DNA of 64,000 nt, taken from Brevundimonas alba. Its GTDB lineage: Bacteria > Pseudomonadota > Alphaproteobacteria > Caulobacterales > Caulobacteraceae. A program made the position numbers and the translations under genes. Positions 45,601-53,571 of the stretch are shown one piece after another. The stretch lies in contig NZ_JAATJM010000002.1 of the NCBI RefSeq assembly GCF_011927945.1, forward strand, positions 62,001 through 126,000, given 5' to 3'. Position 1 is the stretch's first letter. The number at the start of each line of letters is the position of its first letter. Under the pieces are notes generated by a model that did no database searches, was not told the origin of the DNA, and was given only the letters and a program-made list of their open reading frames with translations.

Positions 45601-45997
45601 CGTGAGCGAACGGGCCGTCGTCGTCGCCGTCGTTGTCCGTGTCGGTGTCCGTCTCGGTGTTGATGTCATCCAGCAGCGCGATCGTTCCGAGGATGCTGAT
45701 GTTGGCGGTGTTGCCGCCTTCGATCAGGACGCCGGTCGAGCCCGCCGCGCCGTTATCGATGGTGATTCCGCCGCCTTCCATGGTGAAGTTGTGGCTGGAG
45801 TTCACCGTCACGGCGGCGCCGCTGTTCACCGTAATCGACCCCGTCGAGGTCATCCGGATGCTGTCAGGGCCGCTGCCCGTCGCATTGGCCGTCGTGATCG
45901 GCGTTGTGCGGGCCGTCGATATGACGACCTCGGCCATGGCGCCGGAAGCCGCCATCAGGGGAGCGATCGCCACCGCGGTCGCAAGCATAATACGCAT
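42689..45997 (-). CDS. Large autotransporter with calcium-repeat-like inserts
   Basis: 1102 residues. The signal peptide ends around ASGAMAE. The passenger (about 23-800) is a repetitive Gly/Asn/Val-rich beta-helix-like region (GSITVNSGAAVTVNS, YGILLEAPLTGN). Three acidic Asp-rich inserts resemble thrombospondin type 3/calcium loops: TDTDTDNDGDDDG, DGDGTPNRTDTDRDGDG and NPDTDGDGVPDNN. The C-terminal 290 residues form an autotransporter barrel ending in Phe (FLRASFRF). It is probably displayed on the surface; role unknown. TamA/TamB at 18-24 kb could assist its assembly. Confidence 0.92.
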   Translation of the reverse strand: MRIMLATAVAIAPLMAASGAMAEVVISTARTTPITTANATGSGPDSIRMTSTGSITVNSGAAVTVNSSHNFTMEGGGITIDNGAAGSTGVLIEGGNTANISILGTIALLDDINTETDTDTDNDGDDDGPFAHGSDHYGVRLTGVAPLVGNINVGSGAQIGVDGNSSYGILLEAPLTGNFDMFGAVTVTGDNSYGVRVLGDISGDVQTGGSITARGAGSAALSVEGDVGGAMVIHSNIAATGYRYTTRPADRPEGFVETSQNDEGILFLDELDPDDLLQGGPGVSIQGNIAGGLVLDRGPSYSGLGIEGDDDADGVKNGDEDDDGDGTPNRTDTDRDGDGITDTIETTAAVNVYGSAPAIEIGSATQSITLGNVGTGLNAYGFINRGNVTAQGVYDGVAANGLVIGGNAGQTVDLSGGIRNEGTIVALSFDADSTAIRIGDGTTAPSIVNTSAITAGSNSDQATTTTAIQIDAGATVNSFVNSGTILASTGGGTADTFGIRDLSGTLTSVTNTRSIQATVNANADNDPITGVATAIDVSANTTGFTLIQQGVAATPTTSNPDTDGDGVPDNNEPNLVGGVNLGSGADTLDIRNGFVLGDISFGAGADTLLISGGAIVRGALSDADGALDINVSNGTLEGRQTTAVNLTSLNVGAQGDLIITVDPVNNSSGAFNVSGTATLADGAGLGVRFTSLLDAPDRFTLIDAGTLNYGAIDLSSIEANSPYLYVVQVGADVPAGQVFADVRRRTAEEADLIPVEAQLFDSFYGAIGAADAEDIRNAFLRQTNRDDFLNLYEQLLPDHSGGPLLSLASGVDAVTRALTGRNAAAAPGETSAWVQEINFYADKDKTDTYGFRSEGFGVAGGIERGTGLGNVGISAAFTSSDLEDPESEAEEVLSASLLELGLYWRAQGQYWTTWARAAAGYASFTSERRFVGAGLNLSNESDWNGFTLTAAGGVSYERNFGRFTVRPEAYVEYFGLNEDGHLEEGGGDGFDLEIDDREGHMFSATAAINLGMKMGQNDWLRPEIRLGWRQNISVDPGETIARFRSGGGDFTLTPDTIEGGGPIIGFRLNVGNELGMLSVSADAEMIDDYVRYMLFLRASFRF

Positions 45998-46066
45998 TCG
46001 GAGAAACCCCAGTGGACGACACGCACAGAGACGCCGGCGATCCTCTAACAGGGACCACGCCAGCCT

Positions 46067-46091
46067 GCCTCAAGTTTCTCGAATTTGAGGC
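46067..46091. repeat. 7-bp inverted repeat upstream of the autotransporter
   Basis: GCCTCAA (46067-46073) and TTGAGGC (46085-46091) flank an 11-base loop, 70 to 94 bases upstream of the autotransporter start and about 105 bases before the SPFH start. In this divergent intergenic region it could be an operator or transcript hairpin. Nothing in the sequence assigns it to either gene. Confidence 0.3.
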
Positions 46092-46156
46092 GAATGCAAG
46101 GCCGAACGCGTCCCTCCGCCGATGATGGCAAGCGCGGCTATTGCCAAGTTTGAAAG

Positions 46157-46186
46157 CAGAGTGATATCACTTTCATATCGACTCTG
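46157..46186 (+). promoter_or_regulatory. Inverted repeat upstream of SPFH-RHH operon (candidate operator)
   Basis: CAGAGTGATAT (46157-46167) and ATATCGACTCTG (46175-46186) form an inverted repeat with a single extra base in one arm. Within it AGTGATATCACT (46160-46171) is itself a perfect 12-base palindrome. It ends against the ribosome site GGAGGGA, 9 bases before ATG 46196. The third product of interest downstream is a ribbon-helix-helix protein, so autoregulation is plausible but unproven. Confidence 0.45.
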
Positions 46187-46195
46187 GAGGGACTG

Positions 46196-47086
46196 ATGAC
46201 CACGACCCATTCGAAATCCACCGAGCGCCCGGCGGCGACCCCCAACGGCCTGCTTATGCTGCTGCTCGGCCTTCTGCTTATCGTCGGGGGACCGGTGACG
46301 GTGGCGCAGGATCCCGACAACGCCATTCTCGTTGTTGCGGGCATCGTCACGGCGGTGATCGGTCTGCTGCTGGTCTGCGGCCTGTATTCGCTGCAGCCCA
46401 ACGAGGGCATGGCGATTATGCTGTTCGGCGACTACCGCGGCACCGACCGCAAGACCGGTCTGCGCTGGGTTCTGCCCTGGTACACCCGCAAGAAGATCAG
46501 CCTGCGCGTCCGCAATCTGACCAGCGACAAGCTGAAGGTGAACGACAAGCGCGGCAGCCCGATCGAGATCGCGGCCAATGTGGTCTGGCGCGTACAGGAT
46601 TCGGCGCAGGCCCTGTTCGATGTCGACGACTATCAGGCTTTCGTGAACATCCAGGTCGACACGGCCCTGCGCGACATCGCCTCGCACTACGCCTACGACC
46701 ACGGGGACGAAACCGACGTGCCGGAACTGACCCTGCGCGCCGACGCCGAGGACGTGGCGGGCCGCCTGCGCGACGAACTGGTCGGCCGGGTCAGCGTCGC
46801 CGGGGTGGCCGTGGACGAGGCCCGTCTGGCGCACCTGGCGTATGCGCCGGAGATCGCCGGCGCGATGCTGAAGCGTCAGCAGGCGGAGGCGGTCCTGTCG
46901 GCGCGCAGGCTGATCGTGCGCGGCGCCGTCGGCATGGTCGAGAACGCTCTGGCCGATCTCAACGAGCGCGGCGTCGTGGAACTGGACGAGGACCGGAAGG
47001 CGGCCATGGTCTCGAACCTGCTGGTCGTGCTGTGCGCCGACCGCGAGGCGCAGCCGGTCGTCAACACCGGGACGCTGTACGGCTGA
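46196..47086 (+). CDS. SPFH/band 7 domain protein
   Basis: 296 residues with ribosome site GGAGGGA. Two hydrophobic segments (about 17-37 and 43-63) anchor it, then an SPFH domain (QPNEGMAIMLFGDYRGT, VNDKRGSPIEIAANVVWRV, VDTALRDIASHYAY) followed by a helical stretch (LKRQQAEAVLSARRLIV). Such proteins form membrane assemblies or scaffolds. It lies one base upstream of a ribbon-helix-helix gene, a pairing I have seen for this SPFH type. Confidence 0.92.
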   Translation: MTTTHSKSTERPAATPNGLLMLLLGLLLIVGGPVTVAQDPDNAILVVAGIVTAVIGLLLVCGLYSLQPNEGMAIMLFGDYRGTDRKTGLRWVLPWYTRKKISLRVRNLTSDKLKVNDKRGSPIEIAANVVWRVQDSAQALFDVDDYQAFVNIQVDTALRDIASHYAYDHGDETDVPELTLRADAEDVAGRLRDELVGRVSVAGVAVDEARLAHLAYAPEIAGAMLKRQQAEAVLSARRLIVRGAVGMVENALADLNERGVVELDEDRKAAMVSNLLVVLCADREAQPVVNTGTLYG

Positions 47087-47087
47087 C

Positions 47088-47282
47088 ATGGCGCGCTCCA
47101 GGAAGCCGTTCCTGATGCGCGCCTCGTCCGGGGTGATGGCGGCGGTCGAGCGATTGGCCGCCGCCGAACTGCGCTCGGTCAATGCCCAGGTGGAGATCCT
47201 GCTGCGCGAGGCGCTCGCCCGGCGCGGGGTGACGCCGCAGGAAGACCCTCCGCCGGCTGACGAACCCAAGGATGAAGCTTGA
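47088..47282 (+). CDS. Arc-type ribbon-helix-helix DNA-binding protein
   Basis: 64 residues. The N-terminal strand KPFLMRASSGVMAAVERL and the helix pair AAAELRSVNAQVEILLREAL match Arc/MetJ-type ribbon-helix-helix domains, which bind DNA as paired dimers at short inverted or direct sites. The C-terminal tail is acidic and Pro-rich. One base after the SPFH gene and overlapping the glycosyltransferase start by 11 bases, it is a candidate regulator of its own operon through the repeat at 46157-46186. No toxin partner is evident. Confidence 0.9.
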   Translation: MARSRKPFLMRASSGVMAAVERLAAAELRSVNAQVEILLREALARRGVTPQEDPPPADEPKDEA

Positions 47283-48666
47283 GCTTCGCCGTCGCGAGCG
47301 CTACGGCGCGCGGATGGTGAAGTCGCATATGTCCAAGGTCCGCAAGGCCCGCCGCATCCAGAAGCGGGTCAAGCGCGTTGGCCCTCTCGGGATCAGCGCA
47401 GCGGAGAAGGAACTGATGAACCTGGCGGGTCTCGAGGTTCAGGAGGGCGAACTGCGCCTCATCCCGGGCTGGGACGAGGAAGTTTCCGAGACTCTCCGTG
47501 CCACCAAGGCGGCGGGCGAGGATGGTCGGCCCCGGCTGGTCGACACCACCATGCTCTATGCGCCGCGTTCGGGCGGGGTGAAGCGCTACCTGCTGTCCAA
47601 GAAATCCTGGCTGGAGGCCAACCGGCCGGGCGTGGCCCATTCGCTGGTCGTGCCGGGTCAGCACCACAAGGCGGGCGACGACGGCATCGTCCAGCTGCAC
47701 GCGACCAAGCTTCCGTTCGGCGACGGCTACCGCTGGCCCACCTCCGTGAGACGCTGGGGCGCGTGGGTCGCCTCGCTGAACCCGTCGGTGATCGAGGCTG
47801 GCGATCCCTATACGCCGGGGCAGGGGGCCCTCGAGGCCGGGCAGCGGGCCGGCTGCCCGGTGGTCGGCTTCTGCCACTCCGATCCCGCCGGCCTCGCCGC
47901 GCTGCACTTCGGCGAATGGGCCAAGAAGCCGGTCGAGAAGCGCTGGGCCCGGCTGTTCGGCCAGTTCGACCGCGTCGTCTCGCCCAGCCGCTACATCGCC
48001 CGCCGGCTGGAAGAGGCCGGGATCAAGGACATCGTCATCCAGCCGCTGGGCGTCGAGGTGGATACGTTCCGCCCGGACCGCCGAGATCGCGACTGGCTGC
48101 TGAAGAAGCTGGGTCTGCCCGCCTCGGCCCGCCTGCTGTGCTTCGCCGGCCGTCCGGCGCGCGAGAAGAACATCGATGTGCTGATCGAGGCGGTGCAGCG
48201 GCTCGGCGAGCCGTATCACCTGGTGCTGGTCGGCGCCGGGGCCGGCCTGCCGGCCGAGGACCGCGTCATCTCGCTGCCCTATGAGGCCAATCCCAAGGCT
48301 GTCGCCCGGATCATCGCCTCCTGCGATGCCTTCGTGCACGCCAACGACAAGGAGCCGTTCGGCCTGATCGTGCTGGAGGCCATGGCCTGTGGCCGCCCGG
48401 TGGTCGGGGTCAACGCCGGCGGGGTCAAAGAGACGGTCGACGACAGCGTCGGCCAGTTGGCGAAGAGCGCCGATCCCGTCCACTACGCGGCGGCCGTCGA
48501 GGCGCTGTTCGCCCGCGACATCGAGGCCATCGGGGCCGCCGCCCGGGTCAAGGCCGTCGAGCGGTTCTCGTGGGGCCGGGTGTTCGAGGACCTGTGCATG
48601 ACCTACGCCGACGTCAGCGGCGAACGCGCCTTTGTCGAGCCGCGGGGCGAGTGGGCCGAACACTGA
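47272..48666 (+). CDS. Glycosyltransferase family 4 protein
   Basis: 464 residues from ATG 47272. The GT-B fold has its core start at RLVDTTMLYAPRSGGVKRYL (about residue 88), a family His in FCHSDPAG, SRYIARRLEEAGI, the nucleotide-sugar segment FAGRPAREKNIDVLIEAV, and E-x7-E in EPFGLIVLEAMACG. It transfers a sugar from a nucleotide donor to an envelope or capsule glycan; donor and acceptor are unknown. The first 85 residues are basic and of unclear use. The start overlaps the upstream gene by 11 bases; ATG 47314 is an alternative. Confidence 0.9.
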   Translation: MKLELRRRERYGARMVKSHMSKVRKARRIQKRVKRVGPLGISAAEKELMNLAGLEVQEGELRLIPGWDEEVSETLRATKAAGEDGRPRLVDTTMLYAPRSGGVKRYLLSKKSWLEANRPGVAHSLVVPGQHHKAGDDGIVQLHATKLPFGDGYRWPTSVRRWGAWVASLNPSVIEAGDPYTPGQGALEAGQRAGCPVVGFCHSDPAGLAALHFGEWAKKPVEKRWARLFGQFDRVVSPSRYIARRLEEAGIKDIVIQPLGVEVDTFRPDRRDRDWLLKKLGLPASARLLCFAGRPAREKNIDVLIEAVQRLGEPYHLVLVGAGAGLPAEDRVISLPYEANPKAVARIIASCDAFVHANDKEPFGLIVLEAMACGRPVVGVNAGGVKETVDDSVGQLAKSADPVHYAAAVEALFARDIEAIGAAARVKAVERFSWGRVFEDLCMTYADVSGERAFVEPRGEWAEH

Positions 48667-48718
48667 CCTCGACAGACGCCGCGCGCCCGGTCAGTCTGGC
48701 CGGAAACGGGGACCGTCC

Positions 48719-49234
48719 ATGAAACGCCTTCTGCTCGCCGCCGCGATCACCCTCCTGAGCGCCACTTCGGCGCTGGCCCAGACGGTCATCATCGTCCGCC
48801 ATGCCGAAAAGGCCGACGCCAGCGCCGATCCGGTGCTGTCCGAAGCCGGGCAGGCGAGGGCGCGGGCGCTGTCCGCCGAACTGGCCGACGACCATCCCAG
48901 CATCATCCTGACCAGCCCGCTACAGCGCACCCGACTGACGGCCGCGCCGACGGCGGAGGCCAATTCCGTGATCTCCGAGGCCATCGCGCTGGACGGCGGC
49001 GTTCAGGCGCACCTCGCGGCCATTCTGGCGAGGGTCGAGGCGGCGCCGGACGACGCGGTCATCCTCATCGTCGGCCACAGCAACACCGTGCCGCTGATCG
49101 CCCGCGCGCTCGGCTACACCGACGCGCCGGATATGCCGGACTGCGAATACGACCGGCTGATCACCCTGCATCTGCTGGGCGAGGGCCGCGCCCACGCTAT
49201 CCCCGGCCGCTACGGCGCATCGACGACCTGCTGA
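48719..49234 (+). CDS. Secreted histidine phosphatase family protein
   Basis: 171 residues from ATG 48719. The signal peptide ends at TSALAQ, so it is probably periplasmic. The phosphatase motif is VIIVRHAEKAD (RHA instead of RHG), with the second His in LIVGHSNTVP. SixA-like short histidine phosphatases remove phosphate from small molecules or proteins; the substrate is unknown. It is 52 bases after the glycosyltransferase and may be cotranscribed. Confidence 0.88.
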   Translation: MKRLLLAAAITLLSATSALAQTVIIVRHAEKADASADPVLSEAGQARARALSAELADDHPSIILTSPLQRTRLTAAPTAEANSVISEAIALDGGVQAHLAAILARVEAAPDDAVILIVGHSNTVPLIARALGYTDAPDMPDCEYDRLITLHLLGEGRAHAIPGRYGASTTC

Positions 49235-49247
49235 GGCCGAACCGCGG

Positions 49248-50042
49248 CTAGGGGTCGACCTTGCCGATCTGCGGACCGTTGACCTCGAAAATACGGTCCC
49301 CGGCGATCACATAGATCGGCATCCGGTTCTGCAGCGACAGGAAGACGTGCGTCTCGACGGGGCCTTGCGACACGATCTGCGAGACGGCGAGAGCGACGGG
49401 CTGGCCCTGGTCGTCCGTCGGCTGGCGCGGCATGTTCAGGCAGCCGTTGCTCAGCATGTCCCGCCGCAGCACCGTCGAGCCATCAGCGCTGATCCGGAAG
49501 CGGTAGTGGCCGCCCATCGGTATGATGTCCGCGTCGGTGGTCGCGGTCAGAAGCCAGACAAGCCACCCATCGCTGTCCGAATCATCCAGCACGACTGTGT
49601 TGAAGCTCTGCGAACAGCGGAGCCGGCCAATGTTGGCGATGGCGGTCTGGCGGGCGAGGAAGCTGGCCTTCTCCTGCGCCGAAAGGGCGCCGTCGGCCAC
49701 CACCTCGACCGGGCCGGCCCGGCCCTCGCGCACCAGCACATCGAAGGCGGATTTCAGAGACCCCTGGTCCTGCCTGACGAAACGCACCCGCTGGGTTTCG
49801 CCCTCATCGACGACGATCCAGCCTGAGGTTCCCGGCGGCGGCGGGGCGCCGGCGAGATGGGCCAGCAAGGCGTCGGTCGCGACCCAGGCGGCCACATCCT
49901 GCTGGTAGATTGCCTGCCCCATGGCGCCGACCTTCTCCAGCGACCATTCCTCGATCGGAACCGGATCGGGCGCGGACTGGGCGAGGGCGGGTGCCGTGGC
50001 GAGGCCCAGCAGGGCGAAGGCCAGGGCGAGACTGCGGCGCAT
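49248..50042 (-). CDS. Hypothetical secreted protein
   Basis: 264 residues. The signal peptide ends at ATAPALAQ. The mature protein has no recognised domain. Notable stretches are GAMGQAIYQQDVAAWVATDAL near the N terminus, NIGRLRCSQSFNTVV and SNGCLNMP (two Cys, perhaps a disulfide). A periplasmic location is likely, function unknown. It lies 35 bases upstream of parE on the map but is transcribed after parE's end in neither direction; both are minus-strand genes and may be separate transcripts. Confidence 0.82.
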   Translation of the reverse strand: MRRSLALAFALLGLATAPALAQSAPDPVPIEEWSLEKVGAMGQAIYQQDVAAWVATDALLAHLAGAPPPPGTSGWIVVDEGETQRVRFVRQDQGSLKSAFDVLVREGRAGPVEVVADGALSAQEKASFLARQTAIANIGRLRCSQSFNTVVLDDSDSDGWLVWLLTATTDADIIPMGGHYRFRISADGSTVLRRDMLSNGCLNMPRQPTDDQGQPVALAVSQIVSQGPVETHVFLSLQNRMPIYVIAGDRIFEVNGPQIGKVDP

Positions 50043-50077
50043 GGATGGACTCCCTTGTTACGGGAGCCATCCTGACA

Positions 50078-52210
50078 TCACACGTCCAGCTCATCCACCA
50101 CGAAGCGGGCGTTGTCCTGGATGAAGCGGTAGCGTTCCTCGGCCTTCTTGCCCATCAGCCGCTCGACGAGGTCTTCGATCTCGTCTTCCGAAGCTGGCAC
50201 CGTAACCCTCGCGAGGGTGCGCTTCTTCGGGTCCATGGTTGTCTCCTTGAGCTGGGAGGCCATCATCTCGCCGAGACCCTTGAACCGCCCAATCTCGACC
50301 TTCTTGCCCTTGAACACCGTGGCCAGAAGCTCGTCGCGGTGGGCGTCGTCGCGGGCATACTCCGACAGCGGGCCCGCCGAAATCCGGTAGAGCGGCGGCA
50401 GGGCCATGAACAACCGCCCCTGACGGATCGTCTCGGGCATCGCGCGATAGAAGAAGGTGATCAGCAACGCCGCGATATGGGCTCCGTCCACGTCGGCGTC
50501 GGTCATGATGACAATGCGCTCGTAGCGCAGGTCTTCGATGTTGAACCGGCTGCCCGGCTGGACGCCCAGCGCCAGCGCAAGGTCCGACAGTTCGACGTTC
50601 GCCCGCAGCTTGTCCGCCGTGGCCGAGGCCACGTTCAGGATCTTGCCGCGCAGGGGCAGGATGGCCTGGGTCGTGCGGTCGCGCGCCTGTTTGGCCGAAC
50701 CGCCGGCCGAGTCGCCCTCGACGATAAACAGTTCGGTGCCCTCGGCGGACTGGCGCGAGCAGTCCGACAACTTGCCCGGCAGGCGGAGCTTCCGCGTGGC
50801 GGCCGCGCGCTGGACTTCCTTGTCCTTGCGCCGCTTCAGACGGTCCTCGGCGCGTTCGATGACGAAGCCCAAAAGGGTGTTGGCCTGTTTGGGGCTCTCG
50901 GTCAGCCAGTGATCCAGCGGATCGCGCATCAGCTGTTCGACCAGCCGCGCGCCCTCTGGCGAAGACAGGCGGTCCTTGGTCTGGCCCTGGAACTCCGGGT
51001 TGCGGATGAAGACCGAGATCATGGCCCCGGCGTTGGCGATGACGTCCTCGGCGGTGATCAGCCCGGCGCGCTTCTCATTGGTCAGCTCACCATAGGCCTT
51101 GAGGCCCTTGACCAGCGCGGCGCGGAAGCCCGCCTCGTGGGTGCCGCCGTCGGGGGTCGAAACCGTGTTGCAATAGGAGCTGACGAAGCCGTCCGCCTCC
51201 CCGAAGCCGATCGGCGACCAGCTCACCGCCCATTCGACCGCGCCGGCCTCACCCTTGCGCTCGACGCGTCCGGCGAAGGCGGGGGTGACCGTTTCCAGCT
51301 CGCCGATCCGCTCGGTCAACGCGTCCGCGAGGCCGCCGGGGAAGTGCAGGGTGGCGCTGGTCGGGGTGGCGTCGGTGATGCGCTCCTGGGCGCAGGTCCA
51401 TTTGATCTCGACGCCGCGGAACAGATAGGCCTTGGAGCGCGCCATGCGGAACAGCCGCGCGGGCTTGAAGGCCGCGCCGACGCCGAAGATTTCCTCGTCC
51501 GGGTGGAAGCGGATCAGGGTGCCGCGCTTCTTCGACGGCTGGACCTGCTGGATCGGCCCCAGCACATGGCCCTTGGAGAAGGACTGCTTCCACTCGAAGC
51601 CGTCCCGCCACACCGTGACGTCCAGCCGGTCAGACAGGGCGTTGACGACGGACACGCCGACGCCGTGCAGACCGCCGGAGGTCTCATAGGCCTTGCCCGA
51701 GAATTTCCCGCCCGAGTGCAGCACGGTCATGACGACTTCGAGCGCCGACTTGCCCGGGTGTTTCGGGTGCGGGTCGACGGGGATGCCGCGACCGTCGTCG
51801 AAGACCGACAGGAAGCCGTCGGCGTCCAGATCCACGCGGATTTGCTTCGCATGGCGGGCCACGGCCTCGTCCATGGCGTTGTCGAGGACTTCCGCGAACA
51901 GGTGGTGCAGCGCTCGCTCGTCCGTGCCGCCGATATACATGCCGGGGCGTTTGCGGACGGGCTCCAGCCCCTCCAGCACCTCGATCGAGGAGGCGGAGTA
52001 GCCGGTCGCCGCCGCCAGCGGGGCGGAGGAGGGGACGTCAGCCGGCCTGGCCACCGGCGCAGGCGCCGGTTCGGGCGTGAGTGCAGGTCGGGGCGCGGCG
52101 GCCTGTGGCGTCAGCGCCGGATCGGCTGTCGGTATCGCGGCAGGCGTCGCTGCCGGGCCTTGCGGCTCGGGGATGTCATCGAACAGGGAAGGCGCGGCGT
52201 TGGGACCCAT
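50078..52210 (-). CDS. parE: DNA topoisomerase IV subunit B
   Basis: 710 residues from ATG 52210. ATPase region: EGLEPVRKRPGMYIGG, VLDNAMDEAVA, FDDGRGIPV, GGLHGVGVSVVNA. Toprim region: IVEGDSAGGSAKQARDR, MTDADVDGAHIAALL, FKGLGEMMASQLKETTM. With ParC (not here) it decatenates DNA. The sequence SAKQARDRTTQA and the lack of a gyrB-type insert favour ParE over GyrB. An unusual N-terminal extension of about 70 residues rich in Pro and Ala precedes the GHKL domain. Confidence 0.97.
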   Translation of the reverse strand: MGPNAAPSLFDDIPEPQGPAATPAAIPTADPALTPQAAAPRPALTPEPAPAPVARPADVPSSAPLAAATGYSASSIEVLEGLEPVRKRPGMYIGGTDERALHHLFAEVLDNAMDEAVARHAKQIRVDLDADGFLSVFDDGRGIPVDPHPKHPGKSALEVVMTVLHSGGKFSGKAYETSGGLHGVGVSVVNALSDRLDVTVWRDGFEWKQSFSKGHVLGPIQQVQPSKKRGTLIRFHPDEEIFGVGAAFKPARLFRMARSKAYLFRGVEIKWTCAQERITDATPTSATLHFPGGLADALTERIGELETVTPAFAGRVERKGEAGAVEWAVSWSPIGFGEADGFVSSYCNTVSTPDGGTHEAGFRAALVKGLKAYGELTNEKRAGLITAEDVIANAGAMISVFIRNPEFQGQTKDRLSSPEGARLVEQLMRDPLDHWLTESPKQANTLLGFVIERAEDRLKRRKDKEVQRAAATRKLRLPGKLSDCSRQSAEGTELFIVEGDSAGGSAKQARDRTTQAILPLRGKILNVASATADKLRANVELSDLALALGVQPGSRFNIEDLRYERIVIMTDADVDGAHIAALLITFFYRAMPETIRQGRLFMALPPLYRISAGPLSEYARDDAHRDELLATVFKGKKVEIGRFKGLGEMMASQLKETTMDPKKRTLARVTVPASEDEIEDLVERLMGKKAEERYRFIQDNARFVVDELDV

Positions 52211-53528
52211 ACCGATACTGTGCTGCGATTCGGGGACCGGTCTGGTAGGCCCGGCCGCGCTTCTCCACAAGCGGAACGGCGGCGGTGCTTGGCGCCGGCA
52301 GGATGGCGCGCGTCAGCACGGCGAGGAACAGCACCCACGGCAGGCCCTGGTGCGCCAGCAGGATCGACTCCGACAGGCTCAGCACGAAGAAGGCGCCCAG
52401 AAAGCCCAGCGCCCACCAGCCCTCGCGCATGCCCTGGCCCATGGACCGCAGCACCGTGACCGCGGCGGTGGCCGCCATCAGCACCCCGACCAGCACCGCG
52501 CCGGGCCAACCCAGCTGCACCAGCAGGTCGATCCAGCCGTTGTGCGCGCTGGGCACGATCCAGCCGGTCTCCTTGCGGACCCAGTCGGCGGGCACGGACT
52601 CCCCGATCCGTCCCCAGAAGGCGCCGTAGCCGTAGCCGGTCCACGGCCGATCGGCGACCTTGCGCATCAGACTGTCCCAGATCTCGGTGCGGCCGGTCAG
52701 CGAGGGATCCTTGCCCAGCGCCTCGAGCACCGCGACCGAATGGGTGTCCCAGAGCCACAGTCCGCCCCCGGCCACGACCACGGCGACCCAGATGGCGACG
52801 ACGCTGAACGCGGCGCCGCCACGCTTGAGCGACCAGAAGCCTCCGATCATCGAGAGGCCGACCATCAGGCACAGCAGCGATGTCTTCGACTGGGTGGCCA
52901 GCACCAGCCCGCTCGCCAGCACAAGGGCGATGGCGGGCAACAGCCGGCGCGGGTCCGGCGAGGCGAGGCAGGCGGCGGAGGCCGTAGCGCCGATCACCAT
53001 CACCGCCCCCATCTGGTTCTTCTCGTACCAGAGCCCGCGCCAGAGGCCGGCATTGTCGTACTGGTGCACGCCGATGGAGGGGAAGGCGAAGACCATGATC
53101 AGGCTGCCGACGGCCATCAGCAGCGCCGCGTGCATCAGCAGGCGCGGCAGATGCGGCCCTCTGAATACCGCGCCCAGATAGAGGGCGAAGACCCCGCTGA
53201 TGGCGAGGGCGATGACCCGCCGGCTGGTGGTGGCGAAGTCGATCGACCAATAGCGCGACGCGAAGGCCAGTCCGACCAGCATCACCAACGCGATCGCCGC
53301 GGGCCAGGCGCGCCAGAGCCGGTCGATGCGGAACAGGGCCATGCCGAAGATCGCCGCATAGGCCGGCAGCCACACCAGACGCAGCACCGGCGTCTCTTCC
53401 TGCAGCGGGGCGAACACCGGCCCGATCAGGGCGCCGGTCATCATGGCGATGATGACGACGCAGATCGCCCGCTCCCAGAGACTGGGAGCGGTTTCGATCA
53501 GCACCGCGTCTGGACGGGATTCGCGCAC
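52176..53528 (-). CDS. O-antigen ligase family membrane protein
   Basis: 450 residues from GTG 53528; another GTG at 53504 would give 442. About 11-12 membrane segments. The Wzy_C/O-antigen ligase signature is seen in GLWYEKNQMGAVM, the large loop LTGRTEIWDSLMRKVADRPW, GYGYGAFW and PSAHNGWIDLLVQLGW. It would join polymer chains to a lipid or protein acceptor in the periplasm. Ends 35 bases inside parE. Start codon is uncertain because neither GTG has a clear ribosome site. Confidence 0.85.
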   Translation of the reverse strand: MRESRPDAVLIETAPSLWERAICVVIIAMMTGALIGPVFAPLQEETPVLRLVWLPAYAAIFGMALFRIDRLWRAWPAAIALVMLVGLAFASRYWSIDFATTSRRVIALAISGVFALYLGAVFRGPHLPRLLMHAALLMAVGSLIMVFAFPSIGVHQYDNAGLWRGLWYEKNQMGAVMVIGATASAACLASPDPRRLLPAIALVLASGLVLATQSKTSLLCLMVGLSMIGGFWSLKRGGAAFSVVAIWVAVVVAGGGLWLWDTHSVAVLEALGKDPSLTGRTEIWDSLMRKVADRPWTGYGYGAFWGRIGESVPADWVRKETGWIVPSAHNGWIDLLVQLGWPGAVLVGVLMAATAAVTVLRSMGQGMREGWWALGFLGAFFVLSLSESILLAHQGLPWVLFLAVLTRAILPAPSTAAVPLVEKRGRAYQTGPRIAAQYRYGSQRRAFPVR

Positions 53529-53571
53529 CCGTGCAGGGTCGGCCAACGGGCTTAACGAAGGGTTGGAGCGA

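Noticed and set aside
47088..47282. RHH protein as the antitoxin of a toxin-antitoxin pair.
   Set aside because: The adjacent genes are an SPFH protein and a full glycosyltransferase; no small toxin is next to it.
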